DNA of 64,000 bases from Asanoa hainanensis (GCF_900188485.1 NZ_FZPH01000017.1:1-64000), one strand, 5' to 3'. Counted from the stretch's first letter, positions 7,464-16,135 are shown. A program made the numbers and translations. Notes: generated by a model not told the origin, from the sequence alone.

Positions 7464-9173
7464 GTGCCCCCGCAGATCCCCCATGCCCAGCCCGGGGTGC
7501 CCGACATACGGGGACCGTTCCGCTACATCTGGTGGCTGATCCGCAGCCAGCCGTGGCGCGTCCTGCGCGGTGGCTTCTTCGGCACCGTCTGGATGGTCGG
7601 CCTGGCGGTGCGCCCGTACCTGATCTCCAAGGCCGTCGACGACGGGTTGCGCGCCGGCCACCGGGGCATGCTGCTGCTCTGGGTGGGCGCGATCGTCCTG
7701 TCCGGCCTCATGCTCGCCTGGCTCGGCATCATGCGGCACCGCACGATGACCTTCGTCCGCGAGGACGCCTCGGCCCGCTCCGCCGAGGTGGTGCTGCGGC
7801 ACCTGGCCCGGACCGGCTCGGCGCTGTCCCGCCGGCTCGACGCGGGCGAGGTCGCCACGGTCAGCGGCCGCGACATCCAGAACGTCTCCCACGTGCTGAC
7901 CTTCTGCGGGCCCGGGATCGGAGCGGTCGTCGCGTACGCGGCCGTCGCGGTCGTGCTCTGGACCATCGCGCCGACGCTGGCGGTGCTCGTGCTCGTCGGG
8001 GTGCCCGGCGTGGTCGCGGTGATCGCGCCGCTGGTGCGCCGGCTGGAGCGGGTCGAGACCGACTACCGGCGGCGGCAGGGCGCGCTGACCGCCCGCGCCG
8101 CCGATATCGTCGCCGGGCTCCGGGTGCTCGCCGGCGTCGGCGGTCGCGGGCTGTTCGCCGAGCGCTACGACCGCCAGTCCCGGAAGCTGCGGGCCGAGGG
8201 TTACCGGGTGGCCGCCGTCAACAGTTGGATCGAAGGGCTGGCGATCGCCGTTCCGGCGTTCTTCGCCGCGATCGTCGTCTGGGTCGCGGCGCATCTCGCG
8301 GCGACCGGCCAGATCACCGTGGGCGAGATGATCGCCGTGTACGGGTACTGCTCGATCCTGGCCATCCCGTGCTGGATGCTGCTGAGCTCGGCGCACGACG
8401 TGATCCGGGGCCGGGTGGCCGCCCGCCGGATCATCGCGCTGCTGGCGGTGTCGCCCGACGAGCACGGCGCGGTCACCGCCGCTGCCCCCGCCGGTCCGGC
8501 CGACCTGCACGACCCGGACAGCGGCCTGACCGTGCCCGCGGGCCGGTTGGTGGCGGTCGCCGCCGACGACCCCGGCACCGGCGCGGCCCTGGCTGACCGG
8601 CTGGCCCGCTACGCGACCGGCGAGGTCACCTGGGGCGGCGTGCCGCTGCGCGGGGTGCCCTTGCCGGACGTGCGCCGGCGGATCCTGATCGGTGACCACG
8701 ACTCGTACCTGTTCGCCGGCCCGCTGCGCGGCACGCTCGACCGGGGCACCCCGGCCGACGTCACCGCCGGCGTCCACGCGGCCGCGGCCGAGGACGTCGT
8801 CGACGCGCTGCCCGCCGGGCTCGACACCGACGTCGACACCCAAGGCCGCACGCTCTCCGGCGGCCAACGACAACGGGTCCGGCTCGCCCGGGCGATGCTG
8901 GCCGACGCGGAGGTGCTGATCCTGGTCGACCCCACGTCGGCGGTCGACGCGCACACAGAAGCCCGGATCGCCTCACGTCTTCGGGCCGCCCGGGCCGGCC
9001 GCACCACCGTGTTGGTCGCGACCTCGCCGCTGCTGCTCGGGCAGGCCGACGAGGTGGCGTTCCTGCGCGGTGGCCGGGTGACCGCGACCGGCAGCCACGC
9101 GGACCTGCTGGCCTCGGACCCGGCGTACCGGGCCTTGGTCGCAAGCGACGTCGACGCGGAGGTGGCGGGATGA
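7464..9173 (+). CDS. ABC exporter half-transporter with degenerate ATP site (regulatory NBD)
   Basis: A 569-residue TMD-NBD half transporter with six helices in residues 1-320. In the NBD the signature LSGGQRQR (about residue 464) is intact. The Walker A loop is AADDPGTGAALAD with no Lys, the Walker B Asp is Val (LILVDPTSAVD), the Q-loop Gln and the switch His (TVLVATSPL) are gone. This subunit cannot bind and hydrolyse ATP normally at its own site but can supply a signature to its partner. It overlaps the next gene by ATGA, so the pair is co-translated and surely forms a heterodimer. The GTG start at 7464 gives the usual family length; an in-frame ATG further upstream remains possible. The substrate is unknown. 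Confidence 0.85.
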   Translation: MPPQIPHAQPGVPDIRGPFRYIWWLIRSQPWRVLRGGFFGTVWMVGLAVRPYLISKAVDDGLRAGHRGMLLLWVGAIVLSGLMLAWLGIMRHRTMTFVREDASARSAEVVLRHLARTGSALSRRLDAGEVATVSGRDIQNVSHVLTFCGPGIGAVVAYAAVAVVLWTIAPTLAVLVLVGVPGVVAVIAPLVRRLERVETDYRRRQGALTARAADIVAGLRVLAGVGGRGLFAERYDRQSRKLRAEGYRVAAVNSWIEGLAIAVPAFFAAIVVWVAAHLAATGQITVGEMIAVYGYCSILAIPCWMLLSSAHDVIRGRVAARRIIALLAVSPDEHGAVTAAAPAGPADLHDPDSGLTVPAGRLVAVAADDPGTGAALADRLARYATGEVTWGGVPLRGVPLPDVRRRILIGDHDSYLFAGPLRGTLDRGTPADVTAGVHAAAAEDVVDALPAGLDTDVDTQGRTLSGGQRQRVRLARAMLADAEVLILVDPTSAVDAHTEARIASRLRAARAGRTTVLVATSPLLLGQADEVAFLRGGRVTATGSHADLLASDPAYRALVASDVDAEVAG

Positions 9174-10903
9174 CCGGCCTGCCCGTCGCCGACCGGCTGA
9201 CCACCCGGCGGTCCAGCCGCGACCTGTTGACCGGCGAGCGCTCCGCGGTCGTCATCGTCCTGCTGCTGCAGGCGGCCGCGGCGGCTGCCGGGCTGGCCGC
9301 GCCCCGGTTGCTGGGCGCGATCGTCGACGACGTGCTGTCGGGCGCGGCCGTGGCCCGGATCGACAAGCTGGCGCTGGCGATCGCCGCCTGCACGTTGGTC
9401 CAGGCGGTGCTGCTGCGGTACGGGTACCTGGTCGGCTACCGGCTCGGCGAGCGCGCCATCGCCCGGCTCCGGGAGCGGTTCGTCCGGCGCGCGCTGGACC
9501 TGCCGGCCGCCGTCGTCGAGCGGGCCGGCACCGGCGACCTGACCAACCGGAGCTCCGTCGACGTGGCCACGGTCGGCACGACGGTCCGCGACGTGGTGCC
9601 CATCCTGCTGATCGCGGCGTCCCAGGTCGTCCTGATGGTCGGCGCCGTCTTCCTCATCCACCCGTTGCTCGGGCTCGTCGCGCTGGCCGGGCTGCCCAGC
9701 ATTCTCGCCGTCACCCGGTGGTACCTGCGCCGGGCCAGCCCCGCCTACCTGGCCGAGGGCGCGGCCAGCGCCGACCTGACGGAGGCGCTGACCACCACGG
9801 CCGAGGGCGCGCGGACCGTCGAGGCGCTGGGGCTCGCCGGCGAGCGGGTCACCAACGGCACGAGCCGGATCGCCCGGCAGTGGCAGACCCGGCGCGCGAC
9901 GCTGGCGCTGCGCTCGGTGTTCTATCCGGTGGTCGAGGCCAGCTATGCGGTGCCGATCTCGGTGGTGCTGCTCGTCGGCGGCGTGCTCGTGCCGCGCGGC
10001 GCGGTCAGCATCGGCGACGTGGTCGCGGCGGCACTGCTGCTCCAGCAGGCCATCGACCCGCTCGACCGGGTGCTGCAGTTCATCGAGCAGGCCCAACGCG
10101 GCGTCGCCTCGTACGCCCGGGTGCTCGGGGTCGGTTTCGGTGTGCCCGAGCAACGCGGCGTCGCGCCCGCGCCGGGCGACGAGCGGATCGTGGTGCGCGG
10201 AGCGCGGTTCGCCTACGCCAACGGCCACGACGTGCTGCACGGCATCGACCTCGACCTGCGCCCTGGCGAGCGGCTGGCGATCGTCGGGCCGTCCGGCGCC
10301 GGCAAGTCCACTTTGGCCAGACTGCTGGCCGGCACCGAGGCGCCGGACCACGGCGAGGTCACGTTGGGCGGGGTGCCGGTCGCGGAGATCGACCCGGCGG
10401 CGCGCCGCGGGTTGGTCGCCCTGGTCACCCAGGAACACCACGTCTTCATCGGTACGCTGCGCGACAACCTGTCGTTCGCCGCGCCCGACGCCAGCGACGG
10501 CGACATGCTCCGCGCACTGGTCGCCGTCGGCGCCGACTGGTACGCGACGTTGCCCGACGGCCTGGACACCGCGCTCGGCGAGGGAGCAGCACACCAGCTC
10601 GGTCCCGCCGACGCGCAACAGCTCGCGCTGGCCCGGATCGTGCTCGCGGACCCGCACACGCTGATCCTCGACGAGGCGACAGCGGCGCTCGACCCGACCA
10701 CGGCGCGCCGCACGGAGCGGGCCCTCGCGGCGGTGCTGGGCGGACGCACGGTCATCGCGATCGCGCACCGGCTCAACACCGCGCGGGACGCGGACCGGGT
10801 CGCGGTCCTCGCGGACGGCCGCATCACGGAGCTCGGCACGCACGACGAACTGGTCGACGCGGGCGGCGCGTACGCGGCCCTATGGCGCTCCTGGCACGGC
10901 TAG
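9170..10903 (+). CDS. ABC exporter half-transporter with active Walker motifs
   Basis: A 577-residue TMD-NBD protein, partner of the preceding gene (4-base overlap). Walker A GPSGAGKST lies near residues 373-381, the Q-loop is VTQEHH, Walker B is LILDEATAALD near 497 and the switch His is in IAIAHRL, all intact. The signature is LGPADAQQ instead of LSGGQ. In the head-to-tail NBD dimer its Walker motifs face the partner's good signature (one canonical site), while its poor signature faces the partner's dead Walker site. Six hydrophobic helices occupy residues 20-320. This is the architecture of asymmetric exporters such as BmrC/BmrD or TM287/288, taken to an extreme. The cargo (drug, lipid or peptide) is not indicated. 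Confidence 0.9.
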   Translation: MTGLPVADRLTTRRSSRDLLTGERSAVVIVLLLQAAAAAAGLAAPRLLGAIVDDVLSGAAVARIDKLALAIAACTLVQAVLLRYGYLVGYRLGERAIARLRERFVRRALDLPAAVVERAGTGDLTNRSSVDVATVGTTVRDVVPILLIAASQVVLMVGAVFLIHPLLGLVALAGLPSILAVTRWYLRRASPAYLAEGAASADLTEALTTTAEGARTVEALGLAGERVTNGTSRIARQWQTRRATLALRSVFYPVVEASYAVPISVVLLVGGVLVPRGAVSIGDVVAAALLLQQAIDPLDRVLQFIEQAQRGVASYARVLGVGFGVPEQRGVAPAPGDERIVVRGARFAYANGHDVLHGIDLDLRPGERLAIVGPSGAGKSTLARLLAGTEAPDHGEVTLGGVPVAEIDPAARRGLVALVTQEHHVFIGTLRDNLSFAAPDASDGDMLRALVAVGADWYATLPDGLDTALGEGAAHQLGPADAQQLALARIVLADPHTLILDEATAALDPTTARRTERALAAVLGGRTVIAIAHRLNTARDADRVAVLADGRITELGTHDELVDAGGAYAALWRSWHG

Positions 10904-10961
10904 AGCATGCCCATTACTAAGTCGGTGGCCGGTCGCGCCCCTGACTGATTGACTTCGAAAC

Positions 10962-11855
10962 ATGATCAGCGATACGCGGCTCCGTGAGCTCCTGGCGGAT
11001 CTGTGGGGACTGGCAGCGGCCACGGTTGAGGTGCACAACGGCGGGATGAACTCCGCGACGTGGTTCGTCGCCGACGGTGGCCGGCGATGGGTTGCCAAGG
11101 CGGTCGCACCGGCGTCGCGACGGTCGTTCGTGGCCGGCCTGACGGTCGCGGCAGCCCTGGAGAGTGGGGGAATCCCCGCTGGAGCCGCGTTGGCGACCCG
11201 CCACGGAGATCTCGTCGCTGATGTCGACGGCATCCCGCTGGCCCTGCTCACCTGGGTTCCCGGCTCGGCACTGTCGTACGCGAATCCGGGCGACCAGCAG
11301 GTCATCGGCACGACGCTCGCCCGGGTGCACCGTACGTTGCTCGGCGTGTCGGTCTCTGATGTGGAGCGGTTCCATTGGGTCGACCCGCGGAGTGACCACC
11401 TGGGCATTCGCCCATGGGTGCGCACGGCCGTCGCCGCCGCGGTCACGGCCTATGACCAGCTCGACCCGCGAACACTGTCGTGGGGCCTGCTGCACACCGA
11501 TCCCGCTCCGGACGCATTCCGGATGAACCGCGCTCAGGACACCTGCGGCGTGATCGACTGGAGCACCGCCATGGTCGGCCCATTGCTCTATGACCTGGCA
11601 TCCGCCGTGATGTACGCGGGAGGGCCAGCCCGCGCCGACGCCCTGATCGATGCCTATCTGGCGGAGGGGGTGGTGCCGCATGCCGAGGCCGAGCGGGCTA
11701 TGGGCGTGCTGCTGCGGTTCCGGTGGGCGGTGCAAGCCGACTACTTCGCCCGCCGCATCGCCACCCAGGACCTGACCGGCATCACCAGCGCCGCGGACAA
11801 CGAACGCGGCCTCGCGGTCGCCCAGGTCGGGCTCAGCCAGGTTCCCGCGACGTGA
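10962..11855 (+). CDS. APH-like phosphotransferase with altered catalytic loop
   Basis: A 297-residue protein with the aminoglycoside-phosphotransferase/choline-kinase fold: the N-lobe Lys is K46 (WVAKAVAP), the catalytic loop is LLHTDPAPDAF (H178, D180) and the metal-binding segment is GVIDWSTAMVGPLLYDLA (D199). The Asn that normally follows the catalytic Asp by five residues is Ala185, so kinase activity is doubtful. Such proteins sit in the homoserine-kinase/fructosamine-kinase-like APH group. No neighbouring gene points to a substrate. No clear Shine-Dalgarno is visible before the ATG. Confidence 0.75.
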   Translation: MISDTRLRELLADLWGLAAATVEVHNGGMNSATWFVADGGRRWVAKAVAPASRRSFVAGLTVAAALESGGIPAGAALATRHGDLVADVDGIPLALLTWVPGSALSYANPGDQQVIGTTLARVHRTLLGVSVSDVERFHWVDPRSDHLGIRPWVRTAVAAAVTAYDQLDPRTLSWGLLHTDPAPDAFRMNRAQDTCGVIDWSTAMVGPLLYDLASAVMYAGGPARADALIDAYLAEGVVPHAEAERAMGVLLRFRWAVQADYFARRIATQDLTGITSAADNERGLAVAQVGLSQVPAT

Positions 11856-11895
11856 CAGCGGTCCCCTGCGGACCGGCCCCCGCGCGGCAGAGGGA

Positions 11896-12813
11896 CTACC
11901 GCAGCATCCGGCCGATGTCGGCCGCCAACGTCACGGAGGCGTCGATCTCCGCTTTGCGGATCGAGACGCTCTCGACGTTGAAACCGAAGGGGATCTCGAG
12001 GGTGCGGCAGAAGTCGGCGAGGTCGCGTGCGTTGGCCCGGCACTGGTCCAGCGAGACCGCGAGTGGGTCGGGCGCGTGGGTGAGTGCGTTCTCCAGCCAG
12101 CGCGGCACAGCGACGCCGAGCCAGCGTAGGAACGCGAGTGTCTTGAGCGATCCGCATACCGACAAGGTGAAGATCACGGGTTGTGGCGTCAGGCCGCGTT
12201 CCCGGCAGGCGTAGAAGTAGTCGGAAACGAGGCTCTTGGTCGCGCCGACGTCGTAGACCACCTGCGAGATGAAGAAGGCGCAGCCGTTCCCCTGTTTCGC
12301 CAGCATTCGCAGGTGCTCGTCGCCGCCGGCGGTGTAGCGCTCGGTGATCGCCACGCCGCCGACCGGGAGATCAGGCCGGATCTCCCGGCGCAGCGTGTGC
12401 GCTCGGGCGAGGCTGGTGCGCACCGGCTTGTCGCGGGATGAGGCGCCGACGAAGACTCCCGACATCGCGGCCGGGTCGGTCGCGCGCAGCCAGGTTCGGA
12501 GCTCGTCATCGGCGTACTTGTCGACGCATCGGTAGATCACAACCGGACGGCGCCACCGGCCGAGGTATTCGGCGTGGAACACCGCGGGATCGATCGTCGG
12601 CAGGTAGGGGAACGGCCGCTGGTCGGGGTTGCGGTCGCTTTCGTCGTCGATGTCGTAGAGAACAAGCCCGTCGAGGTCAAGGCCGTCCAGGCGGGCAAGG
12701 GTCGCGCGGGCGATCTCGGCGACCCGCTCCGGGGCGGCATCCCGCCGAGGCGGAGTGATGCCGAACAGCATGATGCCGCCGGCCGCACGGGAAAGCATCG
12801 GGTTGGTCGTCAT
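11896..12813 (-). CDS. Methylenetetrahydrofolate-reductase-like protein
   Basis: A 305-residue TIM-barrel protein resembling MetF/MTHFR: LDGLVLYDIDDESDRNPDQRPFPY near the N-terminus, GGVAITERYTAGGDEHLRMLAKQGNGCAFFISQVVYD in the middle (the FAD/folate region, where MTHFR has the equivalent CDFIITQ) and a C-terminal alpha/beta finish. It diverges enough from true MetF that folate reduction is only a possibility. A GTG start at 12852 would add thirteen residues. I prefer the ATG at 12813, which has GGGTG upstream. No methionine-cycle gene is nearby, and its 3' end faces that of the phosphotransferase gene. Confidence 0.7.
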   Translation of the reverse strand: MTTNPMLSRAAGGIMLFGITPPRRDAAPERVAEIARATLARLDGLDLDGLVLYDIDDESDRNPDQRPFPYLPTIDPAVFHAEYLGRWRRPVVIYRCVDKYADDELRTWLRATDPAAMSGVFVGASSRDKPVRTSLARAHTLRREIRPDLPVGGVAITERYTAGGDEHLRMLAKQGNGCAFFISQVVYDVGATKSLVSDYFYACRERGLTPQPVIFTLSVCGSLKTLAFLRWLGVAVPRWLENALTHAPDPLAVSLDQCRANARDLADFCRTLEIPFGFNVESVSIRKAEIDASVTLAADIGRMLR

Positions 12814-12936
12814 CGACACCCACGGTAGTTCGATGCGTCGCTGTCGTGTCACCTCTCAGACGAAGACCGCCCATTCGCGCCGGTGGTAGCGTGTCGGCTC
12901 CCAGCCGCCCGAGGCATCGGCAATGAAGGACAACCC

Positions 12937-13371
12937 TTGCTCAGCGTCACCCCGCTTCGATCCGACGACCGTCCTGCCTGGGAAGAGCTGTTCTCCGGCT
13001 ACAACGCCTTTTACGCGCGCACCTGGCCGGCGGCGAACTACGACCGTGCCTGGCAGGAGTTTGCGCGGGACGAGCGGATCCACGCGCTCGGCGCCCGGCT
13101 CGACGGCCGGCTGGTCGGCATCGCCCACTTCCTCGTCCACGCCAGCACGACCTCGCCCGACGTCTGCTATCTCCAAGACCTGTTCACGGCCCCGAACGCA
13201 CGAGGCAAGGGCGTGGCCCGAGCCCTGATCCGGGCCGTCGAGGAATGGGCCCGCGAGCAGGGCTGCAGCCGGCTCTACTGGCACACCCAGCAGCACAACC
13301 ACACCGCCCGCCGGCTGTACGACCAGGTCGCGGACTTCCGCGACTTCATCGTGTACGCGATGCCGCTGTAG
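12937..13371 (+). CDS. GNAT family N-acetyltransferase
   Basis: A 144-residue GNAT protein. The acetyl-CoA pyrophosphate loop is FTAPNARGKGVARALI, preceded by the family beta strand VCYLQDL and followed by CSRLYWHTQQHNHTARRLYDQV, the standard C-terminal motif. GNAT enzymes acetylate amines of small molecules or proteins; the target is unknown. I chose the TTG at 12937 because GAAGGA lies about six bases before it and the family fold begins at LSVTPLRSDD. An in-frame GTG at 12883 would add eighteen unlikely residues. The gene is divergent from the MTHFR-like gene. Confidence 0.8.
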   Translation: MLSVTPLRSDDRPAWEELFSGYNAFYARTWPAANYDRAWQEFARDERIHALGARLDGRLVGIAHFLVHASTTSPDVCYLQDLFTAPNARGKGVARALIRAVEEWAREQGCSRLYWHTQQHNHTARRLYDQVADFRDFIVYAMPL

Positions 13372-13421
13372 CCACCGCTGTCGCCGGGCGCTTGAGGCCC
13401 GTGGAGCGGTACCGTCTCGGC

Positions 13422-14099
13422 GTGGCCAGGGTGATGGACGACCCAGACGAGATCGCCGCTGTGTTCCGGCGTGGCGCTCTGGATGGGCTGCCGGTCGAGG
13501 AGGGCCTCGGCGACACGTGGGTGGTCACCGGCGTCGAATCGAGTCAGCTGCTTCCCGCCTGGCGAGCGGCGCGGGCCGCGGTGGCGCGGACCGGCCGGTG
13601 GCCCGTCCTGACAATGGCTGACGAACAGTGGCTCGATGCCGAGACCGAGCAGGTCGACGCGCTCGATTACGCGGCTCGGGCGGTGGATCCCTGGACGGTC
13701 TATCGCTGGTCAGGTCATGACTCGCAGATCGAGCCCGCGGACCTGCGGCTGTGGCTGCCTGGATTCCTGAGCGAGGCGCAGGTTGTGTTGTTGCCGACGT
13801 CGACGCAGTGGCTCGCGCCGGCATGGCTCAACTACTTCGGTGCGACAGAGAAGCACCCTGGCCGGGAGGGGCTCGCCGCGGCGATCCGGCAATGGGAGCG
13901 GCAGTGGGGTGCAGAACTGGTGGCGTCCTGGGGGACGATGCTGCAGTTCGTCGTCGCGCGGCAACCCGCCCTCGGCGAGCAGGCGTGGCAGTTGGCCCTC
14001 CAACTGCTGGCCGTGGGCGGCAGCCTTCAGGCGCCGAGCTGGGAGCTCGCGCTAGCGGTGACCCGCAGCGACGCCTGGTTCCTGCACGACCGCCCCTGA
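13422..14099 (+). CDS. DUF4253-like protein
   Basis: A 225-residue soluble protein. The C-terminal half carries LLPTSTQWLAPAWLNYFG, then a charged helix, WGAELVASWGTMLQFVVARQPA and a late AW/LAL helix. This pattern resembles the DUF4253 domain, whose function is unknown and which often occurs among polymorphic-toxin immunity-like proteins. I place the start at the GTG at 13422, six bases after TACCGT (leaderless pattern); an ATG four codons later is the alternative. No toxin gene is seen beside it, so an immunity role cannot be claimed. Confidence 0.55.
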   Translation: MARVMDDPDEIAAVFRRGALDGLPVEEGLGDTWVVTGVESSQLLPAWRAARAAVARTGRWPVLTMADEQWLDAETEQVDALDYAARAVDPWTVYRWSGHDSQIEPADLRLWLPGFLSEAQVVLLPTSTQWLAPAWLNYFGATEKHPGREGLAAAIRQWERQWGAELVASWGTMLQFVVARQPALGEQAWQLALQLLAVGGSLQAPSWELALAVTRSDAWFLHDRP

Positions 14100-14170
14100 G
14101 CCGCGCGGTTGCGGTCGGAAACCGCCGACGCGTCTTGCCGGGGCCGACCCGTCAGGGGATCGTGACGGGC

Positions 14171-14536
14171 ATGGACGACCGGAGCGCGATCCTCGCGACC
14201 GTCCGCGACTACTGGGACGGATGGTTTGCTGGCGACGCGGAGCGGATGACGGGTGCACTGCACCCGGATCTCGTGAAGCGGGGCGCCGCGATCGATGGGA
14301 CGCTCGGCAAGCTCACCGGGGTGATGACGGCCGACGACATGACCCGCTGGACACGCGAGGGCGAAGGCATCGCGACCCGGCCCGTCGATACGACCTACGA
14401 GGTCACAGTCGACGATGTGTACGACCAGATCGCCACAGTGACCGTGCGCAGCGCGATCTACCGAGAATATCTACATCTGGTGAAGACTCAGGACGGCTGG
14501 CGGATTCTGAACGCGCTGTACACGAATGTCTCGTGA
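14171..14536 (+). CDS. NTF2-like / putative lumazine-binding family protein
   Basis: A 121-residue cone-fold (SnoaL/NTF2-like) protein: helix DRSAILATVRDYWDGWFAGD, then MTGALHPDLVKRGA, and a curved sheet ending in YREYLHLVKTQDGWRILNALY. This matches the 'putative lumazine-binding' NTF2 group, small proteins used as enzymes or ligand carriers. The ligand is unknown. A GTG three codons upstream is an alternative start. The gene converges on the Old Yellow Enzyme gene with nine bases between the stops. Confidence 0.75.
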   Translation: MDDRSAILATVRDYWDGWFAGDAERMTGALHPDLVKRGAAIDGTLGKLTGVMTADDMTRWTREGEGIATRPVDTTYEVTVDDVYDQIATVTVRSAIYREYLHLVKTQDGWRILNALYTNVS

Positions 14537-14545
14537 CGGCGGGGA

Positions 14546-15652
14546 TCAGTGGTAGCTGTCCTCGTGCTCTTTGCGGTAGTCAGAGATCATGTCGAGGTTC
14601 CCGTCGGCGGCGTTGGTGACCCAGGCCGGGTTGGCCAGCAGGATCCGGCCCAGCGCGACGAGGTCGAACTCCCCCTCCGTCAACCGTTCGACGAGGCCGG
14701 ACATCGACTCAGGGCCGCCGGGCCTCAGGAACTCCCGCGTCAGGGCCACCGAGCCCACGGTGATCGCGGGCAGGCCGGTGAGTCGCTTCGCCCAGCCCGC
14801 GAGGTTGCGGGCGGAGCCGGGGAAGGCCGGTTGCCAGAACCGCCGTTGGGACGCGTGGAACGCGTCGGCGCCGGCGTCGGCGAACGCGGTCAGGATCTGA
14901 CCCAGTTGCTCGGGCGTCTCGGCGATGCGTCCGTCGAACCGCCGCTCCTTGAACTGCGAGAATCGCACGATGACCGGTCGGTCCGCCGGGAACGCGGTGC
15001 GGACCGCGCGCACGACCTCGGCCGGGAACGCCACCCGGCGAGCCGGCGGACCGCCGTACGCGTCGGTGCGCCGATTGGTGAAAGGCCACAGGAACTCGTC
15101 CAGCAGATAGCCGTGCGCGGCGTGCACCTCCACCGCGTCGAAACCGGCTCGGGCCGCCACTCGAGCGGCCTCGGCGTACGACTCGAGCAGGACGTCCATG
15201 TCCTTGAGAGTCATCGCGTGGCTGGCCGGGCGGCCCGGCTCCCGTACCCCTGACGGCGTCCAGGCCCGCACCCCGTCGACCGGATCACGCAGGCTACCCA
15301 GATGCCATAGCTGCGCGGCGATCCGGCCGCCCGCGGCGTGCACGTCGTCGACCACGCGCCGCCAACCGGCCTTGGCAGGACCGGCCGTCATCCGCGGCAC
15401 CGTACGCTCGTGCCCCGCGCTCGGGTGCCCGACCAACACGCCCTCGGTGACGATGAGTCCGACGCGCTGCTCGGCTCGGCGCCGGTAGTAGGCCGCGACC
15501 TCGGGCGTCGGCACGCCGCCGGGCGATCGGAACCGGGTCATCGGCGCCATGACGAACCTCGACGCCAACGACAGGCCCGCGAAGGTGACCGGCTCCACCA
15601 ACGGGGCCATGAGCTGGCCGGAAACGGGGCGTGTGACGGTGGTCGTTGTCAT
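14546..15652 (-). CDS. NADH:flavin oxidoreductase, Old Yellow Enzyme family
   Basis: A 368-residue FMN-dependent TIM barrel of the OYE family, which reduces activated C=C bonds of enals, enones or nitro compounds with NAD(P)H. Signposts are RFVMAPMTRFRS near residue 34, LWHLGSLRDP, GFDAVEVHAAHGYLLDEFLWPFTNRRTDAYGG (the active-site HxxH and following loop) and the C-terminal phosphate-binding LVALGRILLANPAW. It sits 41 bases downstream of a MerR-type regulator on the same strand, with a MerR-style promoter between them. The transcript is probably leaderless, because the predicted start point coincides with the ATG. Likely role: detoxification of electrophiles under MerR control. Confidence 0.9.
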   Translation of the reverse strand: MTTTTVTRPVSGQLMAPLVEPVTFAGLSLASRFVMAPMTRFRSPGGVPTPEVAAYYRRRAEQRVGLIVTEGVLVGHPSAGHERTVPRMTAGPAKAGWRRVVDDVHAAGGRIAAQLWHLGSLRDPVDGVRAWTPSGVREPGRPASHAMTLKDMDVLLESYAEAARVAARAGFDAVEVHAAHGYLLDEFLWPFTNRRTDAYGGPPARRVAFPAEVVRAVRTAFPADRPVIVRFSQFKERRFDGRIAETPEQLGQILTAFADAGADAFHASQRRFWQPAFPGSARNLAGWAKRLTGLPAITVGSVALTREFLRPGGPESMSGLVERLTEGEFDLVALGRILLANPAWVTNAADGNLDMISDYRKEHEDSYH

Positions 15653-15658
15653 GCCGTC

Positions 15659-15690
15659 AAGGTAGGACCTGACACCGGTGTCAAGGGCAA
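15659..15690 (-). promoter_or_regulatory. MerR-type promoter and operator of the Old Yellow Enzyme gene
   Basis: On the minus strand: -35 TTGCCC (15685-15690), a 20-base spacer and -10 TACCTT (15659-15664). The long spacer holds the dyad CxTGACACC/GGTGTCAxG at 15668-15686. An overlong spacer filled by a dyad is the hallmark of MerR-activated promoters. The -10 lies so close to the ATG at 15652 that transcription should begin at or within a base of it. Confidence 0.75.
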
Positions 15691-15693
15691 GCC

Positions 15694-16074
15694 TCAGGCC
15701 GCGCTGCGTTCGCCAGATCGGGTGGGCCGCTCGTCGACGGCCATGTCGGCCAGCACGTGGTCGAGCACCTCGACCGTGTGCGCCAGCCGCGCCATCTCGG
15801 CGACGATGCGCTCGCGTTCCTCGCGGAGCCGGTCCGTCAGCCACGAGGTGCGGACGTCGGGGTTGGTCATGCACGGCAACAGCTCGTACATCCGAGTGCT
15901 GCTGATGCCGGCGTCGAAGAGCCGCTGGATGAGCAGGACGCGGTCGACCGCCGCGTCCGAGAAGACGCGCTGGTCGCTCGCGGTCCGCGCCGACACGAGC
16001 AACCCCTGCTGCTCGTAGTAGCGGATCGACCGGGCACTCACGCCGGTCCGGGTCGCTAGTTCGCCGATCCGCAT
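15694..16074 (-). CDS. MerR family transcriptional regulator
   Basis: A 126-residue MerR protein: winged-helix DNA-binding domain MRIGELATRTGVSARSIRYYEQQGLL (residues 1-26), the rest of the wing to about 70, then a long dimerisation helix rich in Arg and Glu (WLTDRLREERERIVAEMARL). It has one cysteine only (C68, in the LLPCMTN segment), so a thiol- or metal-sensing pair is not evident. It is the likely activator of the Old Yellow Enzyme gene immediately downstream, whose promoter carries the classical stretched spacer. A GGAAGG Shine-Dalgarno precedes the ATG. Confidence 0.9.
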   Translation of the reverse strand: MRIGELATRTGVSARSIRYYEQQGLLVSARTASDQRVFSDAAVDRVLLIQRLFDAGISSTRMYELLPCMTNPDVRTSWLTDRLREERERIVAEMARLAHTVEVLDHVLADMAVDERPTRSGERSAA

Positions 16075-16107
16075 GGCTTTCCTTCCGACGTGCCCGAGAC
16101 TGTGTCT

Positions 16108-16135
16108 ACCGTATGACGAGATGAGTCATAGTCAA
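16108..16135 (-). promoter_or_regulatory. Promoter of the merR-type gene, with dyad
   Basis: Minus strand -35 TTGACT (16130-16135), 16-base spacer, -10 TACGGT (16108-16113). A dyad TATGAC-N7-GTCATA (16112-16130) fills the spacer and could serve autoregulation. Confidence 0.55.

Noticed and set aside
5634-10843. Very long open frames antisense to the amidohydrolase, M23 peptidase and ABC genes (over 700 codons)
   Set aside because: Products are Arg/Gly/Pro/His-rich without any domain, and their length follows from the GC-rich third positions of the real genes opposite.
14546-16074. SoxR/SoxRS-type redox system
   Set aside because: The MerR protein lacks the Cys cluster of SoxR, and the dyad does not match the SoxR site.
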